Positions 1 to 5,443 of a stretch of DNA of 7,879 nt are shown one piece after another. Under the pieces are notes generated by a model, which was not told the origin of the DNA, ran no database searches, and saw only the letters and a list, made by a program, of their open reading frames with translations. Every line of letters starts with the position of its first letter. Position 1 is the stretch's first letter. Made by a program: the position numbers and the translations under genes. Location: contig JBFWWZ010000077.1 of assembly GCA_050245915.1 (NCBI GenBank), positions 1 through 7,879 of the forward strand, in the 5' to 3' direction. This DNA is from JBDSKH01 sp050245915. GTDB lineage: Bacteria; Actinomycetota; Actinomycetes; Actinomycetales; Microbacteriaceae.

Positions 1-784
1 CTGGCTGCGGCGGGATGCGGAATGCATGTAGGATGCCGTCGACCTCGACTGCGTCCCACTCGAAGCCCGCCACGAGCTCGGCGTCGGTCAACGGCTGGTC
101 GTGAGCGCCTGACACGGGGTGGAGTGTGCGGGCCCGGAAGTTGTCGATGAGGTCGGTGTCGAGCACGTCCACACCGGGCAGGCGCAGGTAGGCGCGCAGC
201 GGATCGCCGTGCTCAGCGATCAGGTCGGTGAGGTTGCGCCCGACGTTCTCGAAGGCGACCGGGCCGAACTTCTCGGATGAGGCGAACCCGATGCCGACGC
301 GGCGCCCGTCGGGGAGGGTGTCGAAGTAGACCAGCGAGCCCTCCATCGCCTTCGCGAATAGCTGCGCGGTCTGAGGTCGTTCCTGGTGGAAGAGGTAGGT
401 GCCCAGGGCGTCGAGCAGGACGTGGAACTCCGCGGCGACGTTCGGGTCGGCGTGGACAGGCAGGTAGACCTCGCGCAGCTCGGTATGCGTGCCGGTGCCG
501 TCGTTGAAGAACCGCTGCAGTAATGGGGCATGCTCGGCGGCGGCGAATGCCTCCAGCGCGAAGGCGATGAGGCGAGCGGCGGTTGGGTCGAGCGGCTCGC
601 CAAGAGCGGTGGCTTCGACGATGGCGTCGCGGAGGCTGTGGGTCAGCAGTTCGCCGAGCGCGTCCGCGTCGCCGTCGGTGAACGCGGCATCGAGCAGTTC
701 ATGCGGGATCTCGATCGGTCGATCCGCTGGTCCTGGCTGCTTTTCGCCGTCGGATGGTGTTGGGGTTGGTGGGGTGCGTTCCAT
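1..784 (-). CDS. Unknown protein, C-terminus cut off by window edge
   Basis: An open frame of 261 codons starts at ATG 784 and reaches the left edge without a stop, so the C-terminus is missing. The start is well supported: AAGGAGG at 800-794 lies 9 bases before the ATG. Residues 1-25 are rich in Pro, Thr and charged residues and look disordered. Residues 28-90 and about 115-150 look helical and Ala/Leu-rich. After that comes a mixed part with a short hydrophobic strand-like stretch (RRVGIGFASSEKFGPVAFEN, about 161-180) and an acidic helix (about 233-248). I see no signal peptide, membrane segment or known catalytic motif, and I do not recognise the family. It follows the replication-relaxation gene after 57 bases with no terminator between, so it is probably the last visible gene of the transfer operon and may have an accessory role there. 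The frame is reliable; the function is unknown. Confidence 0.8.
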   Translation of the reverse strand, partial: MERTPPTPTPSDGEKQPGPADRPIEIPHELLDAAFTDGDADALGELLTHSLRDAIVEATALGEPLDPTAARLIAFALEAFAAAEHAPLLQRFFNDGTGTHTELREVYLPVHADPNVAAEFHVLLDALGTYLFHQERPQTAQLFAKAMEGSLVYFDTLPDGRRVGIGFASSEKFGPVAFENVGRNLTDLIAEHGDPLRAYLRLPGVDVLDTDLIDNFRARTLHPVSGAHDQPLTDAELVAGFEWDAVEVDGILHAFRIPPQP

Positions 785-793
785 GTGTTCTTT

Positions 794-800
794 CCTCCTT
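794..800 (-). promoter_or_regulatory. Strong ribosome binding site for the leftmost gene
   Basis: AAGGAGG lies 9 bases before ATG 784. An earlier ATG at 804-802 overlaps this stretch but is out of frame with the long reading frame, so the Shine-Dalgarno site decides for the start at 784. Confidence 0.75.
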
Positions 801-840
801 TCATGGCTTCGCGTTGTCATCGGGACGGGTGTGGTCGCGG

Positions 841-1656
841 CTACGAGGTGTCCTCCGGCGCGGCGGTGAGGTGCTCGGCGAACCGGTCGGCAGTGGTGAC
901 CTGGAACAGCTCGGCGGGGAGATCCGGCTCGGTGGCGATCGCGCGGCGGATCTGTGCGGCGCGGGCGGCCGAGGCGGTGACCCACAGCACGAGCGGGAAC
1001 ACGCCGGAGCGCTGCTGTTCGGCGCCGGTGGCGTGGTAGGCGGCGTAGGCGCGGCACTTGGTCAGGATCTGCGGCAGGTGCTCGCTGCCCTGGTCGGCCT
1101 CGAGGAACAGGTGATCCTCGAACTCGCCGGCGGCGGTGACCGAGTACAGGTCGGGTTTGAGCGTCTGGGTGAGGCCGTGCGGGCCGAGGTAGTCGCGCCA
1201 GCAGTCCGGTTCGGTCTGCAGGGCGAGCACCTCCAGGTCCCCGGCGGTCGCGAGGTCGCGGATGATGACGGCGATCTCGGCCACAGCGAGGGTGTGGTCG
1301 GTGAACAGGACGGATGGTTCGGTGTAGCGGCGGCGTCCGGTCTCGCCTCGACGGGTGCGTTGGATGGTCGCGCCGGTGGAGGTGAGCTGCCAGATGTAGC
1401 CCTGGGAGCCGTGCCGGACCCCGCCGATCCTGCGCTCTAAGTGCGCGATGACGCCGTGGTCGGCGAGGCGGGTGAGCACTCGCATGGTGGCCTTTGTCGC
1501 GGCACCGGCGGTGGCGTGCCCGTTCTTGCCGATCGGGAAGTGCAGACGCTGGATGAGGCGGGTGGTGAGCAGCCGGAAGGTTTCGACGTCGTCGAGGACG
1601 GCCAGGTCGCGGGGCGTAAGCCGGTGCAGGACGCTGCGGGGGTCGAGGTAGGTCAT
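841..1656 (-). CDS. Replication-relaxation family protein
   Basis: A 271-residue soluble protein that I assign to the actinobacterial/Firmicute plasmid 'replication-relaxation' family from its overall pattern. Residues about 10-105 form a winged-helix-like region (TPRDLAVLDDVETFRLLTTR, then a helix ending LTRLADHGVI and a wing around GGVRHGSQGYIWQLTSTG). Residues about 118-232 form an alpha/beta domain with KPDL (167-170), FLEADQGSE (184-192) and a following K200 and Y204. This acid, E-x-D, lysine pattern is compatible with a PD-(D/E)XK-like fold. Members are common on conjugative and mobilisable plasmids and are thought to act in plasmid replication or mobilisation, but their biochemistry is poorly defined. 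The ATG at 1656 overlaps the stop of the 61-residue ORF as ATGA. A G-rich stretch (GGGGG) just upstream is only a weak ribosome binding site, which fits translational coupling. The family call is fairly secure; nuclease activity is inference. Confidence 0.78.
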   Translation of the reverse strand: MTYLDPRSVLHRLTPRDLAVLDDVETFRLLTTRLIQRLHFPIGKNGHATAGAATKATMRVLTRLADHGVIAHLERRIGGVRHGSQGYIWQLTSTGATIQRTRRGETGRRRYTEPSVLFTDHTLAVAEIAVIIRDLATAGDLEVLALQTEPDCWRDYLGPHGLTQTLKPDLYSVTAAGEFEDHLFLEADQGSEHLPQILTKCRAYAAYHATGAEQQRSGVFPLVLWVTASAARAAQIRRAIATEPDLPAELFQVTTADRFAEHLTAAPEDTS

Positions 1657-1838
1657 GGTCGACCCCCGTTCCGGGCGGTGCCGCCACCCCTGACACAGGG
1701 GTGAGTCCCATCCGAAGGGGCCGGGGAATGGCCGGAATATGGCCGATGTGGGATGGATGTGAGCATCGTGAAGGGACAGGCGACAAGACAGGCGACGAGA
1801 CGGTTACCCCATCTGTTAGCGGCCGTTGAAGCAGACAT
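1653..1838 (-). CDS. 61-residue ORF bridging coupling ATPase and relaxation gene
   Basis: This short frame starts at ATG 1838, which overlaps the stop of the coupling-ATPase gene as TGATG, and ends with a TGA that overlaps the next gene's start as ATGA. A perfect AGGAGG at 1852-1847 lies 8 bases before its ATG, inside the final codons of the ATPase gene. That arrangement argues for real translation. Against a conserved protein: codon use is less GC3-biased than in its neighbours (TCT, GCT, TCA, AGA), the sequence is low in recognisable structure, and part of it comes from a 12-base tandem repeat giving LVACLVAC (residues 15-22, repeat unit LVAC). Three cysteines are present (17, 21 and one near residue 48). 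It may be a small protein, or a coupling peptide whose translation carries ribosomes from the ATPase gene to the relaxation gene. No function is assigned. Confidence 0.5.
   Translation of the reverse strand: MSASTAANRWGNRLVACLVACPFTMLTSIPHRPYSGHSPAPSDGTHPCVRGGGTARNGGRP
1685..1703. repeat. Perfect 8-bp inverted repeat before the relaxation gene
   Basis: CACCCCTG and CAGGGGTG are separated by three bases, 28 bases upstream of ATG 1656 and inside the 61-residue ORF. A smaller palindrome (GGCGG-TG-CCGCC, 1674-1685) adjoins it. There is no T-tract in the direction of transcription, so it is more likely an RNA hairpin or a protein-binding site than an intrinsic terminator. Confidence 0.5.
1775..1798. 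repeat. 12-bp tandem direct repeat, two units
   Basis: GACAGGCGACAA is followed directly by GACAGGCGACGA, differing at one base. The repeat lies within the 61-residue ORF and is in frame there, giving a repeated four-residue LVAC unit. Two units are too few to be an iteron array. It looks like a local slippage duplication. Confidence 0.6.
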
Positions 1839-4024
1839 CAGGTGTTCCTCCTGCGGCGACCGATCGGTCCCGACGAGACGACCGGAGCAGCCTGCGCGGC
1901 ATCGACGTCGCCGCTCGGCGGCACGGTGTCGATAGGTGGCAGGGTGTCGTCGGCGGGGTCGGGCCGGTGGTGCTGGCGGCTGATCCGGCGGACCTGGTCC
2001 GGGTCAGAGGTCACCGGGGTTGGCGGGAGGCTCTTGCCGAGTGCCCAGCCGGTGGTGATGCCGTCCGCGACCAGTCGCAGGTACACCTCGTACCGGCCGA
2101 GCGCCATGAAGTCCTCGTCCGTGAGTTCGGGAGCGAGGCGGGCGAAGGTGCGGGCATCGTCGTCGGACTCGAGCCGGAACACCACCTTGGTGCGGGCGTT
2201 GGACTTGACGGCGGACTTCATGTCCTTGGGCAGCTGATCGAAGAACTGGGTCGCCAGGAACCAGCCGACCGAGAGCGACCGGGAGCGGGCGAGGGCATCG
2301 GTGAGCGACACGGGCAGGTTGAGGAACCGGTCGGCCTCATCGACGTAAACGAATCCGGGGCGCTTCTCGTGGCCTTTCTCGGCGGCGCGTTCCTGCACGG
2401 CCTGCCACACTTCGGCGATCACCAGCGAGCCGATCAGCTCGGCGGTGAGCGGCCCGACCAGCCCTTCGTTGAGAGGGACGAGGACGACCTTGCGGTCGCG
2501 GAACACGTCCTTGAGCCGGAACCCCGGCTTGCGCTGTCCGAGGATCTTGACCGCGGCGGGGCGCAGCAGCACCTGGCGGAGCTTGTTCATCGGCGGGGCG
2601 ATCACGTTCGCCTGCGCAGCCGGGCGGAGCGAGTCGTACCAGCTCCAGAACCCCATCAGCGCGACATCGTCCTTGACGACGGCGACCTGGCTGCGGCGGA
2701 ACGCCGGGTCGGTCCACAGCCTCGGCAGATCGACAAGGGTGTTCGGGGCCTCCGGGGTTCCGGCCCGGGCGAGGGTGCGCAAGCTGGCGGAGTAGATGTC
2801 CGCGGTGCGCGGCCCCCAGCCTTCGGCGAAGATGCGCTTGAACACGGCAAGGATGCCATCCGCGACCACATCCGGGTCGCGGCCGGTGGCGTCGAGCGGG
2901 TTGAACCCGATCGGTTCGTCTTCGGCGCCGTCGATGACGACGACGTCCTTCCACCGCTTCTTCGGCATCCGCTCTAGCAGGCTCGCCGGGGTCTGGTCTT
3001 TGGGGTCGAGGACGACGACGGCGTGGCCGGCTTCGATGTCGGCCTCCATCAGGTGCTCCAGCAGCTTGGTCTTGCCCACGCCGGTGGGGCCGAGGGCGAA
3101 GCCGTGATACATGCCATCGGCCGCGCCGACACCGAGCAGGCGGTTGTCGCCGGGCACGAGCGACTCGGCGAACACCCGGTGACCGGTGTGCACGGAGGCG
3201 TCGGCGCGCAGCAGCTTCGGATGCACGGGCGGCATGCCGGGCAGTTGTTCCTCTCCGATCGGCCAGCCGGAGAGGGCGACCAGCTCGGGCACCGCGAGGC
3301 GCAGGACGCCGCGTCGGGTGAGGGGACTCATGTTGAGCCGGTTGGGGTCTTCTTTCACGAGCCGGATCTGCACGCCGGGGGACTGCGCGATCGAGATCGC
3401 GGCGAGGATCTCCATGACCGTGCGGCGGCGCTTGTCGGAGTTATGGGCGATCACGCCGATGCGCAGGATGCCGTCGATGGCGTAGTGGGCGGCACGGTCG
3501 CGGACCCGGTTGCGGATCTCGGTCGACGCATCCGGCTTCCCGGTCGTGAGCGCCTGCCACAGGTTGAAGCCGGGTTCGGAGATCTTCGCCGGAACGGATC
3601 GCGGCGCGGTCCCTTCACCGAGGACGAGCTGCACGCAGACGGCCTCGCCGTTCTTGTGCGGGCGGCCGAGGGCCGAGTAGACGGCGCGGATAACCGCCTC
3701 CGGATCTTCGGCGGCGAGCGGCAACCCCGGTGACTGGATGGCGACGTGCCCGGCGGCGATCATGGTCGGCCTGGCGTAGCCGTCCAGACCGGTCATGATC
3801 GAGCCGGGAATGAGATCTGCGAGCATCCGCCGCAACTGGTGGACGTAGGTGGGCTCGCAGCCGATGAGGTGCTGGATGCCGTCCTCATCGGCGCGGGTCT
3901 CCAGCACAACGGGATGCCCGTTGCGGTCCGAGGCGAGCCGAGTGAGGAAGGCGGCGACCTGGGCGGCCGGGAGCGGATGCGGGAGGAAGAGCCGCGAGTA
4001 CACCAGGGGAGTCGAGCTATTCAT
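1838..4024 (-). CDS. TraG/VirD4-like conjugative coupling ATPase
   Basis: A 728-residue P-loop ATPase. The Walker A motif GPTGVGKT is at 312-319, VVVLDPKDQ follows at 337-343, the Walker B motif FVYVDEAD is at 558-565, and FLATQ at 589-593 is the sensor-like segment seen in VirD4/TraG/TraM-recognition proteins. Residues 1-300 form a long N-terminal part without membrane helices. The tail after about 670 is Pro/Asp-rich and ends in four arginines. The family couples DNA or relaxosome substrates to a type IV secretion channel, or pumps DNA itself. VirD4 proper has N-terminal membrane helices; this protein has none that I can see, so it may use a separate membrane partner. The start is supported by GGAGG at 4035-4031, 6 bases before the ATG. 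The ATG overlaps the stop of the 79-residue gene by 8 bases (ATGAATAG). The stop overlaps the next ORF as TGATG. A conjugation or mobilisation role is strongly suggested; the exact subfamily is less sure. Confidence 0.88.
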   Translation of the reverse strand: MNSSTPLVYSRLFLPHPLPAAQVAAFLTRLASDRNGHPVVLETRADEDGIQHLIGCEPTYVHQLRRMLADLIPGSIMTGLDGYARPTMIAAGHVAIQSPGLPLAAEDPEAVIRAVYSALGRPHKNGEAVCVQLVLGEGTAPRSVPAKISEPGFNLWQALTTGKPDASTEIRNRVRDRAAHYAIDGILRIGVIAHNSDKRRRTVMEILAAISIAQSPGVQIRLVKEDPNRLNMSPLTRRGVLRLAVPELVALSGWPIGEEQLPGMPPVHPKLLRADASVHTGHRVFAESLVPGDNRLLGVGAADGMYHGFALGPTGVGKTKLLEHLMEADIEAGHAVVVLDPKDQTPASLLERMPKKRWKDVVVIDGAEDEPIGFNPLDATGRDPDVVADGILAVFKRIFAEGWGPRTADIYSASLRTLARAGTPEAPNTLVDLPRLWTDPAFRRSQVAVVKDDVALMGFWSWYDSLRPAAQANVIAPPMNKLRQVLLRPAAVKILGQRKPGFRLKDVFRDRKVVLVPLNEGLVGPLTAELIGSLVIAEVWQAVQERAAEKGHEKRPGFVYVDEADRFLNLPVSLTDALARSRSLSVGWFLATQFFDQLPKDMKSAVKSNARTKVVFRLESDDDARTFARLAPELTDEDFMALGRYEVYLRLVADGITTGWALGKSLPPTPVTSDPDQVRRISRQHHRPDPADDTLPPIDTVPPSGDVDAAQAAPVVSSGPIGRRRRNT
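1847..1852 (-). promoter_or_regulatory. AGGAGG ribosome binding site inside the ATPase 3' end
   Basis: A perfect AGGAGG sits 8 bases before ATG 1838. It is formed by two consecutive AGG arginine codons in the last residues of the coupling ATPase (RRRRNT). The two preceding arginines use the GC-rich codon CGC, so the switch to AGG is notable. Confidence 0.7.
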
Positions 4025-4256
4025 CGTCGCCCTCCTCGCTGGTGCCTCGGCGGCGGTCGGCGAGCTTCTGCATCCCGGCCAGGTGCGGTACCGGAGAACC
4101 CTCGGCCTGGGCGCGCTTCTGCTCGGCGTGCAGCATCAGTGCATCGGCCAGCAGCGCCATGTTGATCGGCTGGTCGGGCTTGACGCGGACGACGATCTGA
4201 TGGTCGCCGCGAGAGCGGGTGCGTTTTCGGGCACGCTGAGGTCGGGCGTCTGTCAT
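4017..4256 (-). CDS. Small basic protein, first gene of the transfer operon
   Basis: A 79-residue protein. The N-terminus is very basic (MTDARPQRARKRTRSRGD), then comes a predicted beta-strand HQIVVRVKPD (19-28), one long helix NMALLADALMLHAEQKRAQA (32-51) and an acidic tail (EEGDDE). The strand-then-helix layout and charge suggest a nucleic-acid-binding or relaxosome accessory protein, but it is too short of motifs to call a ribbon-helix-helix domain. The start ATG 4256 has GGAGA at 4270-4266, 9 bases upstream. Its last 8 bases overlap the coupling-ATPase start, so the two are surely co-transcribed and probably translationally coupled. It is the first gene after the operator-bearing promoter, which makes it one candidate for an autoregulator, although the actual repressor may lie elsewhere. 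Family unknown. Confidence 0.75.
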   Translation of the reverse strand: MTDARPQRARKRTRSRGDHQIVVRVKPDQPINMALLADALMLHAEQKRAQAEGSPVPHLAGMQKLADRRRGTSEEGDDE

Positions 4257-4262
4257 GGCCGG

Positions 4263-4286
4263 GGGTCTCCGTTTACGGGGCGACCC
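4263..4286 (-). promoter_or_regulatory. Possible hairpin covering the ribosome binding site
   Basis: In the leader of the transfer operon, GGGTC and GACCC can pair, with two further CC/GG pairs after a mismatch. The GGAGA ribosome binding site of the 79-residue gene falls in the 3' half of this stem. It could lower translation initiation, but the stem is short and imperfect, so this is only a suggestion. Confidence 0.3.
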
Positions 4287-4294
4287 ACCAGCCG

Positions 4295-4314
4295 CTGTTC
4301 ACTTTTCGGAACAG
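4295..4314. promoter_or_regulatory. Operator-like palindrome, downstream copy
   Basis: CTGTTC-N8-GAACAG is a perfect 6-bp-arm palindrome that contains one copy (4296-4312) of a 17-base element also found at 4335-4351. It begins about 10 bases downstream of the predicted transcription start, where a bound protein would block early elongation or initiation. An extra GTTC half-site abuts it at 4314-4317. Confidence 0.7.
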
Positions 4315-4328
4315 TTCTCCCGACTCTG

Positions 4329-4357
4329 TTTATATGTTCACTTTTCGGAACGGTCAA
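4329..4357 (-). promoter_or_regulatory. SigA-type promoter of the transfer operon
   Basis: TTGACC (4357-4352) and TATAAA (4334-4329) are separated by 17 bases, close to the housekeeping sigma-factor consensus. The sequence upstream is AT-rich for this genome (around TTGTTAAATACACAATC), which may help polymerase binding. Predicted transcription starts near 4325-4321, leaving a leader of roughly 65-70 bases before ATG 4256. It would drive the 79-residue gene, the coupling ATPase and the genes downstream. Confidence 0.75.
4335..4351. promoter_or_regulatory. Operator-like repeat filling the promoter spacer
   Basis: Read on the minus strand this is GTTCCGAAAAGTGAACA, identical over all 17 bases to the copy at 4296-4312 and offset by 39 bases. 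It has GTTC and GAAC arms around an 8-base centre. It occupies exactly the 17 bases between the -35 and -10 hexamers, so a protein bound here would exclude RNA polymerase. Confidence 0.75.
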
Positions 4358-4390
4358 GAGAGATTGTGTATTTAACAACACTCCGATAGA

Positions 4391-4414
4391 GGTGAAACTG
4401 CTCACGTTTTCACC
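4391..4414 (-). terminator. Weak inverted repeat over the stop of the small membrane gene
   Basis: GGTGAAA and TTTCACC (7-bp arms, 10-base loop) flank and include the stop codon of the 67-residue gene. There is no T-tract after it in the direction of transcription. It could be a weak terminator separating the methyltransferase unit from the transfer promoter, or an additional binding site. Evidence is thin. Confidence 0.3.
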
Positions 4415-4613
4415 ACCTGTCCTGCCGGGCTTTGATCACCCGATAGGCGACATAGCCGGCGAGCAGCAGCACGGCGATCAGCACGATCCAGAACCAGAAT
4501 CGGGCGAGCAGTTCCAGGGCGATCCAGATCGCGACGATGCCGGCGAGGATCAGCAGGCAGGCGCGGAAAAAGCTCTGGCTCATGGTGGGCTTGTCTTCCT
4601 TCTTGTCGTTCAC
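4410..4613 (-). CDS. Small two-helix membrane protein
   Basis: The frame gives 67 residues from GTG 4613, or 57 from the internal ATG at 4583. A charged N-terminus (NDKKEDKP) is followed by two hydrophobic helices, about residues 15-35 (FFRACLLILAGIVAIWIALE) and 39-61 (FWFWIVLIAVLLLAGYVAYR). It ends in a short basic tail (KARQDRW). The likely topology is a helical hairpin with both ends inside. It begins just after the methyltransferase stop (7 bases from GTG 4613), so the two are likely co-transcribed. Neither start has a good ribosome binding site; AAGGAAG lies 13 bases before the ATG, which is long. Function unknown. Because the nearby coupling ATPase lacks its own membrane anchor, a membrane partner role is conceivable but unproven, and the two genes are in different transcription units. 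Confidence 0.7.
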   Translation of the reverse strand: MNDKKEDKPTMSQSFFRACLLILAGIVAIWIALELLARFWFWIVLIAVLLLAGYVAYRVIKARQDRW

Positions 4614-4619
4614 GAGTTC

Positions 4620-5285
4620 TCACGCGGCCTTTCTCATGACCCCGTCGGCCCAGTCGTCGCCGGAGCCGGCGACGGAGTTCAGGGCGCGCTCGGAGTAGGC
4701 GGGGACGGGGTAGCCGGGGATGTGCAGGTCGGAGCCGCCGGGCGCTTCGTTGCCCCAGGCGTCGAAGCCGGGGAAGCGGCGCCGGGCGAACAGCTCCAGA
4801 TAGGGCCCGGGGGAGAGTCGCTGGATGGCGACCATCGCCTCCTCGGGCTTGTGGCTGTGCTCCTGCACCGGCCAGTCGGCGACATCCCGCTGACCCTTGT
4901 AGAGGACGGGAGCCCTGCCCTTGGTGAACAGCAGCAGATGCTCATGCGAGCCGCGGAGGTAGTTGCCGAGCCCGGTCTTGCGCTTGTCCCAGATCAGCTC
5001 GGAGCGGAAGGTCAGCCCCCACTTCTGTTCGGCGATGCGCTGCGCGTCCAGCCGGGAGGCGACGAAGCACCAGATCCAGACGTGCGCGTCGTCGGTCAGC
5101 AGCTCGGGGATCGGCAGGTTCGCGATGTCCTCGACGGACATGAGGTCGTAGTGCTTGATCGCACCGAGGTTGCCGCGCTGCATGTGCGGCCACGGCGGGT
5201 CCATCACGACGCAGGAGTAGCGCTTGGCCGGATACTTCGGGATGTCGTTCTTCGGCAACTTCGTGACGTTGCTGGGGTTGGTCAT
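4620..5285 (-). CDS. MT-A70 family adenine N6-methyltransferase
   Basis: A 221-residue protein of the MT-A70 family, which transfers a methyl group from S-adenosylmethionine to N6 of adenine in DNA or RNA. The catalytic motif DPPW is at 29-32, preceded by the strand YSCVVM. WIWCFVASRL (70-79) and the later HSHKPEE (143-149) are typical family segments. YLELFARRRFPGFDAWGNE (162-180) is the cofactor-binding end in the permuted order of this class. Length is normal for the phage and plasmid MT-A70 members. The start ATG 5285 is preceded by GGGAGGAAGGAAA at 5303-5291; the longer open frame upstream crosses the terminator and is ignored. No restriction nuclease lies beside it, so it looks like an orphan enzyme, possibly protecting the element against host restriction. 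Catalysis is well supported; the target sequence cannot be read from here. Confidence 0.9.
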   Translation of the reverse strand: MTNPSNVTKLPKNDIPKYPAKRYSCVVMDPPWPHMQRGNLGAIKHYDLMSVEDIANLPIPELLTDDAHVWIWCFVASRLDAQRIAEQKWGLTFRSELIWDKRKTGLGNYLRGSHEHLLLFTKGRAPVLYKGQRDVADWPVQEHSHKPEEAMVAIQRLSPGPYLELFARRRFPGFDAWGNEAPGGSDLHIPGYPVPAYSERALNSVAGSGDDWADGVMRKAA

Positions 5286-5351
5286 GAGGGTTTCCTTCCT
5301 CCCGGCATCTACATGGGCCGCGTGCGGCTGGTTCCGGGTGGGCGATGGTCT

Positions 5352-5380
5352 GTTATGCGAGAAAGTCGTGCGGTTGGGAA
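5352..5380 (-). promoter_or_regulatory. Possible promoter for the methyltransferase unit
   Basis: TTCCCA (5380-5375) and CATAAC (5357-5352) are 17 bases apart, each matching four of six consensus positions. The site lies just after the terminator hairpin and about 65 bases before ATG 5285, the expected position. The match is moderate. Confidence 0.4.
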
Positions 5381-5381
5381 T

Positions 5382-5428
5382 CGTCCGGTCGCCCGTCGCA
5401 TCACGGCGACGGGACGGGCGACCGGACG
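5382..5428 (-). terminator. Strong hairpin after the vWA operon
   Basis: A perfect 16-bp inverted repeat (CGTCCGGTCGCCCGTC at 5382-5397 and its complement at 5413-5428, 15-base loop) starts 15 bases after the stop of the His-rich gene. A nested 8-bp alternative stem (CCCGTCGC, 5392-5399, with GCGACGGG, 5406-5413) can replace the inner part, giving about 18 pairs with a 5-base bulge. There is no T-tract, but actinobacterial terminators often lack one. It lies between the two transcription units, which fits a terminator. Confidence 0.7.
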
Positions 5429-5443
5429 GGGTGGACATGGTGG

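Noticed and set aside
1775..1798. Iterons of a plasmid origin
   Set aside because: There are only two 12-base units, they lie within a gene-dense operon, and no replication initiator gene is present in the window.
1826..2977. Plus-strand open frame of 383 codons
   Set aside because: It is antisense to the coupling ATPase, whose Walker B motif is read on the opposite strand.
4295..4351. LexA/SOS box reading of the repeated element
   Set aside because: Gram-positive SOS boxes have GAAC-N4-GTTC order; here the arms are GTTC-N8-GAAC, and the E. coli CTGT-N8-ACAG spacing is not met either.
4361..4379. GTGT/ACAC imperfect palindrome in the AT-rich part upstream of the promoter
   Set aside because: Arms of only four bases in an AT-rich stretch are expected by chance; no second copy was seen.
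4402..4623. 73-codon frame starting at GTG 4623 overlapping the methyltransferase stop as GTGA
   Set aside because: Its product is Arg/Pro-rich with no hydrophobic pattern, whereas the frame one over encodes two clean membrane helices.
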